In this document: in pieces, positions 17,918-24,339 of the stretch
How positions within the stretch are numbered: position 1 is the stretch's first letter
Layout of the letters: each line of letters begins with the position of its first letter
DNA from: Candidatus Alloclostridium intestinigallinarum
GTDB taxonomy: Bacteria > Bacillota > Clostridia > Christensenellales > UBA3700
Assembly: GCA_904382605.1 (NCBI GenBank)
Contig: CAJFJA010000011.1
Coordinates: 1-64,000, forward strand
DNA: 64,000 nucleotides
Reading direction: 5' to 3'
The notes under the pieces: generated by a model
Database searches by the model: none
What the model was told of the DNA's origin: nothing
The model's input: the letters and a program-made list of their open reading frames with translations, nothing else
Translations under genes and position numbers: made by a program

Positions 17918-18336
17918 TACTTTTTACCTCTCAACATTTCGTCTTCAATATCCTGCAACACCTTCGGCATTTCCAGAATTGTACCTTCCTCTATGTCCTC
18001 GACTCGTACACGGCCGCCCGTCTGCCCTATCTTCCAGATTGTGTATGTGATTTGCTCAAATGCCTTGACGATTGCCACATTCACGCTCAGTTCATCGCTT
18101 GCCGACAGCAGGGCATTTAGCTTTGCAATAATCTGCTCGTTTTCGTTTTTCTTGTGCTCGTCCGCGTACGCCTTGGTGTCGAACGTACGCCTGTAAAGGT
18201 CAAGGGCTCCGAAATCGAATATCTCGTTGGCAAGTTCGTTGAACGACGCCCACCGCCCGGTGGACATCAGTTCGTCCAGATATCCGATTGTCCGCTTGTC
18301 TTTTAGACGTATCTTTCTTTGATTCTCTCCTGCCAT
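17917..18336 (-). CDS. MobC-like relaxosome accessory protein
   Basis: A 139-residue protein beginning MAGENQRKIRLKDKRTIGYL. The first 50 residues look like a ribbon-helix-helix DNA-binding domain (strand RKIRLK, helices around TIGYLDELM and FNELANEIFDFG). The rest is helical and acidic. ATG 18334-18336 is chosen with AGAGG six bases upstream; a TTG two codons earlier is less likely. It immediately precedes the relaxase and follows the putative oriT, the usual place for a protein that binds oriT and helps load the relaxase. Confidence 0.75.
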   Translation of the reverse strand: MAGENQRKIRLKDKRTIGYLDELMSTGRWASFNELANEIFDFGALDLYRRTFDTKAYADEHKKNENEQIIAKLNALLSASDELSVNVAIVKAFEQITYTIWKIGQTGGRVRVEDIEEGTILEMPKVLQDIEDEMLRGKK

Positions 18337-18373
18337 TTTCAACCTCTCAGAAGTCGGTTTCCGACTTGCTTTC

Positions 18374-18469
18374 GGGCGGTCCCAAACCTGGGACCACCGC
18401 CCTTCGAGTTGGGACCAATTTTATATGCTATGCATATAAGTTCGCAAATTTTGCGATTTTGGGACCAAT
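18374..18469. other. candidate oriT
   Basis: This gap between the MobC-like gene and the primase gene (18337-18656) holds a dense set of repeats. There is an inverted repeat, GGGCGGTCCCA ... TGGGACCACCGCCC (18374-18402). There are also two direct copies of TTGGGACCAAT (18409-18419 and 18459-18469), and a palindrome CGCAAA T TTTGCG (18443-18455). An AT-rich stretch (18482-18507) follows. Position upstream of mobC-relaxase and repeat content fit an origin of transfer. The nic site cannot be assigned by eye. A GC hairpin at 18618-18635 lies beyond it. Confidence 0.6.
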
Positions 18470-18656
18470 CTCCTTAACCTGCTTTATAAATATTTAAATA
18501 TTTAAGGTATTCGTGCTTATAGTGCTCGGAGCAACTTTTGCGGAGAGCACTTTCATTTGTGTTTGTCCTCTTTTTTGCCATATTACAGTCTCCCTGGTAT
18601 TCCGATTTTCGTGGTCGCCGCCGCTTCCGCGGCGGAATTATTTCACAAGTAAAAAG

Positions 18657-21600
18657 CTAGGCTTTGCCTTTGCCTTTTCCTTTTCCCTTACCGCCCTTTC
18701 TTGTCTGCCTGGGACTGTACTGCGAACGGTTGGAGCGAATTGCCGCTTCTGCCGTACGAATAACATACGCGTCCTTTTTATCTGGCCGGTACAGCCCGGA
18801 CGATTCGAATATGCGTTGCATTTGCTCTGAGTTGTTGCCGGTGGCAAAAGCAAGCATTGACATCAGGCGGAAGTCTGAGCGGGAATGGTCGCCGCATATA
18901 TCTTCACCCGCCATAAGCCGCTTGAAGTCTTCGCCGGCTTTTGAGCGGTTGAGCAAATCAACCACTTCGTTATCAGTTAGTTCTGCAAGGGTCGTCTGGC
19001 GCGGTTTCCTGTCTACGGCGGGCGGCTGTTCACCCAGCCGTCCGGCAAGGTGGGCGGCAAGCTCGCTGTTTCTGTCAAAGGTCGCTATCTGCTCCACACG
19101 GGGGAAATCAAACTGCGATATATTCCCGGTCATCGAGATAAACTTGCGGTCGGAATAAAATTCAAGTTCACCTTCCGGAGCCCCCTTGCCTACCGTATGT
19201 TTTAAGTCAGGCATATCGCCTTTGAAGAAAATGTGCACCCCCGTTCCGGATACAGACGATTCCATATACGCGCCTTGCGCCTGGCCGACAAATCTGCGCG
19301 CCTCGTCGCTCATCGGCTCACGCTGGCCGCCGCGCTTGCCTGCACACTCGTCAAGGTCAATGCAGTGTATGCCGGCGTCTTTCGTCAAAACAAAAGTCAA
19401 GCCTTCACAGTCGTGTTCGGCGGCATACTTTAACGCCTCGTCAAACGTGCACCACGTTCCGGGGTCGGACACGCTTGCCCAGCTACCGGTGTAGACGGAG
19501 AGATTGCGCTTGGAGCGCTTGCCGTTTTCGTCCTTGTAAGTACGGAAAACGCACCACTGTTTCAGCGCCTTCATTTCCGCGGGGACGTTCGCCTGCAAGT
19601 TACGGCGTGTATTTTCGCGGCGCTGTTTATAATAGTTCGCTATCGCTTTGTTTCTTGCGTCTGTCGATTGTTCCATTTTTTCCTTTACTGCTGTTTGTAC
19701 GAATTCGGCGGCTTTTTCGGCGTCGCGCACGGCGCTGAAAAAGTCGTTCGGCTTATCTATACACGCGCGCAACCACGCTTGCAAGTATGCCGCATTGTTG
19801 TCAAGTTGCCGCCCGGTTAGGCTTACGCCCAAATCAGACTGCACGAAAACAGAGGTGAGTTCTGCCACCAGCTCTTCACGGGCATATGACGGACTACCAA
19901 AACCGCCGCCCATATCCCTGTTGAGGCGGCTTGTATGACCCGTTGCGTGCCCTATCTCGTGAAATGCGGTGTCGTAAAACGCCGGGTAGCTGTCAAATTG
20001 GGTAGGCAGATGAACGGTGTCCTCTGCGGGCGAGTAATAAGCGCGCGTTTGCGTGTCCTGTTTTATCGTAACCGGAGCGAAGGTTATTATCTCCTGGCAA
20101 CGCTCATTCCTCTGGGTTTCGTCAACTTGTATGCCTTGCCACTTGTCTATACCTTCAAGCTGTTGTCCGTTGAAAACATTGAACATCTTGCAAGACATAG
20201 TGACGTTATCTTCAAAGTACTCGTCCACCTGCTCCGCCGTCAGTCCCTGTTCTTCCAGCTTTTTTCGCAGTTCCTTGACAGAATCGACAGACTTTTTCTC
20301 TTTTTTGTCGTAGCACTTCCACAACTCTATTCTTGAGGAGCGTTCCCCTTTTTTCACGCGGTACCCTGCGGCGTTCGCCTGATTGAAGGTGTAAAAGCGG
20401 GGGTCTTCCCAGCCGTTCCTTTCCATTGCGCACCACAGGTTGATTACGTTCGCCCCGGTATAAAGGCGCTTGTCAGCTCCGTTGTGCGGGCGCGCGAGGC
20501 TGGCAAAGTGCCGCCACGCAAGGTCTCCCTTCTCCATACGGGCGACAAGGTCTTTGACAAGTTCGGAGCGGGCGGCGTTGACCTCTTCATTCAGGCTCTT
20601 CTTCTTTTCCGCAGGCTTTGTTGCCGACGCCACATTTCTCTCTTGCCCCGACGGCTTTATCTGCCCGGACTGTCCGGTTTCCTCAACTTGCTCGGTCGAT
20701 TCTGCTTGCCCGGGCTTGGCATTTTGTTCAGATTGTGTAAAATTTTCAGTACTGCCGTTGACAAATGCCCTTGCCTTGCGTATAATAGTATTAGAGGCAA
20801 GACTGCTAAGGTTGTCGGGAAATTGGATCCCGGGGGTCTTAGTAAGTTCTTGGCTCTTTTCTTTATTCCAGTAAATTACAGTTTTTGCACTTGCATTGTT
20901 AGCAATGAAGTTATTAAAGTTTTCTTTGCCATATACGCTCGTAATAATATTGGCTTCAATTTCTAAATTATCTAAGTTTCCAATACCGTCAAACTTTAAT
21001 GCAGCAATCACAGGGTGTTGTTGTTTATCGGTGGTGGTCGTTACCAATACTACGCTGTCGTCGCGCGTAAGGCTGTCCATTATCATAACCGGGTCTGAAA
21101 GGAGTTCGGGCAATCTCTTTACGAGGTCCGCGCCCAGACCGTGATAATTTACACTATCGGTGCCGCTTTCCTGAACGATAGACTTTAAGTGACGGGCAGT
21201 CATCAACACGGGCAGATTGCGCGCGCCCGCCTCTCTGAGCAGTAAAGGCGTGGTCATCACTTTCAAATGCGTGCTGGACGTATCAGCACCGCTTAGTACG
21301 GCGTCAACCTGTGCGGCAAAGGATACTCCGTCTACATAGACGGGGGCGGCTTTCTCTTCCTGTTCGTCCTGCCTGTTTTCCGTATAGTCGTCCAATGCGG
21401 TTATAAATCTTTGCAAAAAGTTGCAGTCGTCTTCCGAATAATTTCCATAAGGACTTGCCGCTACTTCTTTGATGTGATAGAGCAAGTCGCCTCGTTCGTC
21501 ACCGATATCGTACCTGCAAGCGTCATAATGCATTACAGTGCCGTCGGACGGGCAAAAAACAGAGAGCTTTGTCTTATAGTAACCGTCCTCGGTATGCTCG

Positions 21601-21767
21601 CCATTTAGCTTGTTCAGCAGTTCGTTCGCCGCGCCGAATTCGTAAACACTGCCGCTGTCAAGGTCGCGGTGCTCGCTCCATTCGATTACAACCTGCGGGC
21701 GCCCTGTTTCCTCTGCCAGACGTTCGGCTTCTTTCAGTCCCTCTTTATAACGCTGTTCTTCTGTCAT
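18657..21767 (-). CDS. MuF_C-like / ArdC antirestriction metallopeptidase / primase fusion protein
   Basis: A 1036-residue multidomain protein. Residues about 1-140 form an unrecognised N-terminal region. About 165-340 resembles the phage MuF C-terminal domain (LPVLMTARHLKS, HGLGADLVKRLPELL, ITSVYGKE). About 395-530 is an ArdC N-terminal domain. About 560-680 is its zinc metallopeptidase, with HEIGH at 603-607 and H611. About 715-900 resembles an archaeo-eukaryotic-type primase domain, with D804 and D806 in IDLDE and GTGVHIFF. The last 100 residues look like a primase C-terminal helical domain. Its ATG overlaps the SSB gene stop. It probably protects incoming single-stranded DNA and primes its second strand. 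The combination is inferred from motifs, not from a search. Confidence 0.8.
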   Translation of the reverse strand: MTEEQRYKEGLKEAERLAEETGRPQVVIEWSEHRDLDSGSVYEFGAANELLNKLNGEHTEDGYYKTKLSVFCPSDGTVMHYDACRYDIGDERGDLLYHIKEVAASPYGNYSEDDCNFLQRFITALDDYTENRQDEQEEKAAPVYVDGVSFAAQVDAVLSGADTSSTHLKVMTTPLLLREAGARNLPVLMTARHLKSIVQESGTDSVNYHGLGADLVKRLPELLSDPVMIMDSLTRDDSVVLVTTTTDKQQHPVIAALKFDGIGNLDNLEIEANIITSVYGKENFNNFIANNASAKTVIYWNKEKSQELTKTPGIQFPDNLSSLASNTIIRKARAFVNGSTENFTQSEQNAKPGQAESTEQVEETGQSGQIKPSGQERNVASATKPAEKKKSLNEEVNAARSELVKDLVARMEKGDLAWRHFASLARPHNGADKRLYTGANVINLWCAMERNGWEDPRFYTFNQANAAGYRVKKGERSSRIELWKCYDKKEKKSVDSVKELRKKLEEQGLTAEQVDEYFEDNVTMSCKMFNVFNGQQLEGIDKWQGIQVDETQRNERCQEIITFAPVTIKQDTQTRAYYSPAEDTVHLPTQFDSYPAFYDTAFHEIGHATGHTSRLNRDMGGGFGSPSYAREELVAELTSVFVQSDLGVSLTGRQLDNNAAYLQAWLRACIDKPNDFFSAVRDAEKAAEFVQTAVKEKMEQSTDARNKAIANYYKQRRENTRRNLQANVPAEMKALKQWCVFRTYKDENGKRSKRNLSVYTGSWASVSDPGTWCTFDEALKYAAEHDCEGLTFVLTKDAGIHCIDLDECAGKRGGQREPMSDEARRFVGQAQGAYMESSVSGTGVHIFFKGDMPDLKHTVGKGAPEGELEFYSDRKFISMTGNISQFDFPRVEQIATFDRNSELAAHLAGRLGEQPPAVDRKPRQTTLAELTDNEVVDLLNRSKAGEDFKRLMAGEDICGDHSRSDFRLMSMLAFATGNNSEQMQRIFESSGLYRPDKKDAYVIRTAEAAIRSNRSQYSPRQTRKGGKGKGKGKGKA

Positions 21768-22096
21768 TCGTCCTTAGTTTCCTTTTCTTTTTTGTCATTC
21801 AGAAAGTCGATATTCGGATTGATAACCTTTATCTCTGTTCCGTAACTGCCGTCCGTCCTTGTGTAACTTCTTATCACTCCCTCTCCCGTGAAAGATATCA
21901 GACTACCCTTCTTTAAGTATTTGGCGCACGCAACGGCAAACTCGCTCCAAATCTCCACTCTGATAAACGAGGTCTTTTTATCCCTCAACCTGCAAGCCAC
22001 GTCAAACTCGCACACTCGATTCTCTTTGCCGTCGACATCGACCGTTTTCAATTCGATATCTTTCGCCACTCGACCTACACCGAAAATTGTCAGCAT
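21764..22096 (-). CDS. ssb: single-stranded DNA-binding protein
   Basis: A 110-residue OB-fold protein (MLTIFGVGRVAKDIELK, then FDVACRLRDKKTSFIRVEIW, YLKKGSLISFTGEGVIRSYT). It lacks the acidic DDDIPF tip of housekeeping SSB and instead ends in charged KEKETKDE. It is an element-borne copy expected to coat transferred single-stranded DNA. The downstream primase gene overlaps it by four bases (ATGA). The upstream gap holds the iteron array. Confidence 0.88.
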   Translation of the reverse strand: MLTIFGVGRVAKDIELKTVDVDGKENRVCEFDVACRLRDKKTSFIRVEIWSEFAVACAKYLKKGSLISFTGEGVIRSYTRTDGSYGTEIKVINPNIDFLNDKKEKETKDE

Positions 22097-22258
22097 ACCA
22101 CTTCTCCTTTTGTATTTATTTCACAAGAAGAACTGTGCGCTCCGCGCCCACTACTGCGTCTACTTAATTACGCACGCAAGCGCGTCAGCTAACTTAGTTT
22201 TTCTCTTGTGAATTAATATTATTTCTAGTTTATTATCTAGTTTATTGGGTGCAAATTT

Positions 22259-22427
22259 TTCCCCACCCAGTAAACTTTCTTCCCTACCGGGGAAGTTTTT
22301 TCCCTACCGGGGACTTTTCGCTTTTTTCCGCTAAACTCCCCACCGGGGAAGTTTTTTCCCTACCTGGGAATTTTTGTGTATTTTCCGCCAAACTCCCCAC
22401 CGGGGAAAATTTTTCCCCACCCTGGAA
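22259..22427. repeat. seven 15-bp palindromic iterons (candidate replication origin)
   Basis: Seven copies of a motif close to TTCCCCACCGGGGAA start at 22259, 22280, 22300, 22336, 22356, 22393 and 22413. Spacing is 20-21 bp or 36-37 bp, i.e. about two or three and a half helical turns. The array lies between the 3' end of the Rep-like gene and ssb. The AT-rich stretch 22205-22258 beside it could be the melting region. The pattern fits a plasmid iteron origin. Confidence 0.75.
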
Positions 22428-22439
22428 CTTTGCGAAATT

Positions 22440-22757
22440 CTATTTTTCATTCTTATCAAAATTAACAGGAACTGCCACATACTCGCAAAATTTAACATTA
22501 TTGCGGTATTCCTCTATCTTTTCAATGTAGCCTTTTTCTATCAACGACGTCAGGCAATTCCTAATATTTTTCTTCGTTGTATTTGTCCATTCAGCAAGAT
22601 ATGTTTGACTACCGGTAAATCTTTGGTCCTCAGTTTGTGAAAAACCGTAAATTATTGCATAGACCAACAACTCGGTACCCTTTAAGTCCATGTCAGTGAC
22701 CATCCAGCCTAAAAGAGTAATGTAACTTTCGCGCCTTACCAAAGATGTTTTTTTCAT
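22440..22757 (-). CDS. Rep-like winged-helix replication initiator
   Basis: A 105-residue protein (MKKTSLVRRESYITLLGWMV...). The segment DLKGTELLVYAIIYGFSQ, then FTGSQTYLAEWTNTTKKNIRNC and LTSLIEKGYIEKIE, is a winged-helix domain of the type at the N-terminus of RepA_N/DnaD-like initiators. It is short for a complete initiator, so it may be only the DNA-binding part. The start at ATG 22755-22757 has GCGAGG nine bases upstream; a longer reading would start inside a hairpin. Iterons lie immediately downstream and ssb follows. This is the first gene of the leftward operon. Confidence 0.7.
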   Translation of the reverse strand: MKKTSLVRRESYITLLGWMVTDMDLKGTELLVYAIIYGFSQTEDQRFTGSQTYLAEWTNTTKKNIRNCLTSLIEKGYIEKIEEYRNNVKFCEYVAVPVNFDKNEK

Positions 22758-22761
22758 AACG

Positions 22762-22796
22762 AAAAACCTCGCAGGATTTATTTGCATTCTGCGAGG
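22762..22796 (-). terminator. attenuator-like hairpin before the Rep-like gene
   Basis: CCTCGCAG (22789-22796 read leftward) pairs with CTGCGAGG (22767-22774) across a 14-nt loop and is followed by TTTTT. The 3' arm contains the GCGAGG ribosome site of the Rep-like gene, so the hairpin could stop transcription or hide the ribosome site. Confidence 0.6.
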
Positions 22797-22817
22797 TCAC
22801 TTTGAAACATTTTTATT

Positions 22818-22916
22818 GCGTCCGGTTCATACCCGGAAGGTCATAGGTTCGAATCCCATCACCGCTACCAAAACTTGAAATCTTTGGCATGAGGAGAAAT
22901 ACCCAAGAGGCCGAAG
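22818..22916 (+). repeat. right 99-bp direct repeat (attR)
   Basis: Identical to 459-557. It contains the 3' part of tRNA-Met without its 5' part and the first 24 nt of tRNA-Ser, so both tRNA pieces here are non-functional. It is followed directly by CTCCGCCA, the extreme 3' end of a Ser-type tRNA. Confidence 0.9.
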
Positions 22917-22975
22917 CTCCGCCAAGATAAGGACTAGGCAATAAGCTTGGTCCTTTTTTTGGTGTAATTTCTACT

Positions 22976-23125
22976 GCGGAGAAAGAAGGTAAGAACCCCC
23001 GCTAATGCCGCAAAGCGGCATATGCGAGCTGCACGCGATTGTGCATATAGCATACCCTATCGGCAATCGCTGTAAGGCAAATCGGTTTCTCCGCCAAGAT
23101 AAGGACTAGGCAATAAGCTTGGTCC
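22976..23125 (+). ncRNA. putative small RNA with tRNA-Ser-like acceptor ends, copy 1
   Basis: TGG-TGTAAT (22960-22968) is an extended -10 box seven bases before the 5' end GCGGAGAAA. That end pairs perfectly with TTTCTCCGC 5' of the CCA at 23094-23096. Inside are a hairpin GCCGC AAA GCGGC and a longer-range pair GCGATTG/CAATCGC. A terminator (23103-23125) with T6 follows. There is no recognisable anticodon or T-loop. It matches no RNA family I know. Confidence 0.5.
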
Positions 23126-23145
23126 TTTTTTGGTATAATTTTTAT

Positions 23146-23295
23146 GCGAAGAAAGAAGGTAAGAACCCCCGCTAATGCCGCAGAGCGGCATACGCGAGCT
23201 GCACGCGATTGCGCCTATAGCATTCCCTATCGGCAATCGCTGTAAGGCAAATCGGTTTCTCCGCCAAGATAAGGACTGGGCAATATGCTTGGTCC
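23146..23295 (+). ncRNA. putative small RNA with tRNA-Ser-like acceptor ends, copy 2
   Basis: TGG-TATAAT (23131-23139) is a perfect extended -10 box six bases before the 5' end. The 5' arm is GCGAAGAAA, so one acceptor pair is lost compared with copy 1, while internal hairpins and the GCGATTG/CAATCGC pair are kept. The terminator is at 23273-23295. Confidence 0.5.
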
Positions 23296-23323
23296 TTTTT
23301 TGGTGTAATTTCTACTGCGTTGC

Positions 23324-24154
23324 TTAAACAATATGCACTATATTCTTATATTTGTAAAGCTGTAAACTTTCGTAACACTCTTTGGCTCGGGCAAAGTCGT
23401 CGAAAATGGCAAAGCAGGCGCTTCCGCTGCCCGTCATACAGGCGGCGGAGGAGAAATTTTTCAAATCGAACATGGTTGCCACTATGCTCGGACAATGGTA
23501 GGTAGCGGAAAGAAACAGGGCGTTATACAATCCTTCTTCATATCTGCCCGTTTTTAATGAAGAAACGGTTTTATCAAACGAATTTTTAGGTTGCATACCC
23601 AAAGTGTCGAAGTGGGAAAATACTTTAGCGGTGGTGGCGCCCATACACTTTTGCGCCACTACGAAAAACTTACTGCGCAGACTTTCCAGACCTTCGACGG
23701 GAGTGAGAATCTCGCCCCTGCCGCGGGCGCGCATAATGCCGCCGCGCATCATGTAAACCACGTCGCTCCCAACCTGCAAGGCTATTTCGTTTGCGGCGGA
23801 ATCGGATATTCCAAGCAGCTTTTTCGCCGCGTTCAGCACCCCTGCGCTGTCCGCAGAAGAACCGCCCATTCCCGCTCCGATAGGAATTTTTTTGGCAATG
23901 GTAATATCAAGTCCGCTGCCCGTCAAGTCGCAAACAAGCCGTGCCGTGCGGTAGGCGGTGTTTTCTTCGCCTGTCTCCGCGCCGTCCATTTTTACGCTTA
24001 AAAAGCCGCTTTCCGCCTTTCTTACGGTGATAACGTCGCCGCAATTTACGGTGACCATAAGCATATCCAGGTCGTGATACCCGTCGGCGCGCGTTCCCGC
24101 CACGTCGAGGTATAAATTCAGTTTCGCATTTGCAAGTACGGTTACTTTTTCCAT
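23324..24154 (-). CDS. ispE: 4-diphosphocytidyl-2-C-methyl-D-erythritol kinase
   Basis: A 276-residue GHMP kinase of the non-mevalonate isoprenoid pathway; it phosphorylates CDP-methylerythritol. Family signatures are AKLNLYLDV near the N-terminus (the AKINL motif), the ATP-binding glycine loop PIGAGMGGSSADSAG and C-terminal MTGSGSACFA. ATG 24152-24154 is chosen: an upstream TTG would put the promoter inside the gene. No ribosome site exists. A TTGACT-17-TATAAT promoter ends six bases before the ATG, implying a leaderless mRNA. It follows sipL and veg in reading order, an arrangement often seen in Clostridia. Confidence 0.95.
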   Translation of the reverse strand: MEKVTVLANAKLNLYLDVAGTRADGYHDLDMLMVTVNCGDVITVRKAESGFLSVKMDGAETGEENTAYRTARLVCDLTGSGLDITIAKKIPIGAGMGGSSADSAGVLNAAKKLLGISDSAANEIALQVGSDVVYMMRGGIMRARGRGEILTPVEGLESLRSKFFVVAQKCMGATTAKVFSHFDTLGMQPKNSFDKTVSSLKTGRYEEGLYNALFLSATYHCPSIVATMFDLKNFSSAACMTGSGSACFAIFDDFARAKECYESLQLYKYKNIVHIV

Positions 24155-24160
24155 ATCTAC

Positions 24161-24189
24161 ATTATACCGCGTGCGCTCCGCCAAGTCAA
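24161..24189 (-). promoter_or_regulatory. leaderless-type promoter of ispE
   Basis: -35 TTGACT (24184-24189), 17-bp spacer, -10 TATAAT (24161-24166); the ATG begins six bases after the -10 box. Confidence 0.85.
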
Positions 24190-24280
24190 CGGCACCTGGG
24201 ACGTTGTATCCCTGAACTGCCCTAACAGACCGACTTCAATTGCAAAAATTTCACTTCGTAAAGGCTTTTTGCGGAATTAT

Positions 24281-24316
24281 AAAAATTATCGGCGCCCCGC
24301 TCAATGAGGCGCCGAT
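24281..24316 (-). terminator. terminator of sipL
   Basis: ATCGGCGCC (24308-24316 read leftward) pairs with GGCGCCGAT (24288-24296), followed by AATTTTT. It ends the sipL transcript before the ispE promoter. Confidence 0.85.
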
Positions 24317-24339
24317 TCGGCTGTTGCAAAATAACCGTA

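Larger units (their letters stand above)
459..22916. mobile_element. integrative conjugative element with plasmid-like replication and partition modules
   Basis: Bounded by a perfect 99-bp direct repeat overlapping tRNA-Met and tRNA-Ser. It contains a tyrosine integrase next to the left repeat, and relaxase, coupling protein, VirB4 and VirB6-like genes, a pilin-like protein and a relaxosome accessory gene. It also has ParA with an RHH partner, a Rep-like protein beside iterons, SSB and a primase fusion. The transfer genes resemble, from memory, the families named after Mycoplasma ICE proteins Mbov_0395 to Mbov_0399. No phage structural gene is present. Except for two short cassettes, transcription is leftward. 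Confidence 0.9.
22917..23319 (+). repeat. tandem array of ~170-bp RNA-like units
   Basis: Two full units (starts 22917 and 23089; lengths 172 and 170 bp) and a partial third (23259-23319). Each begins CTCCGCCAAGATAAGG, contains a terminator hairpin GGACTAGGC/GCTTGGTCC with a T run, an extended -10 box, and then an RNA-like body. Confidence 0.85.

Noticed and set aside
459..22916. Prophage, suggested by the integrase, SSB and MuF_C-like domain
   Set aside because: No capsid, terminase, tail or lysis genes, while relaxase, coupling protein, VirB4 and VirB6-like genes are all present.
22917..23319. CRISPR array
   Set aside because: The repeats are about 170 bp and continuous, without unique spacers, and no cas gene is nearby.
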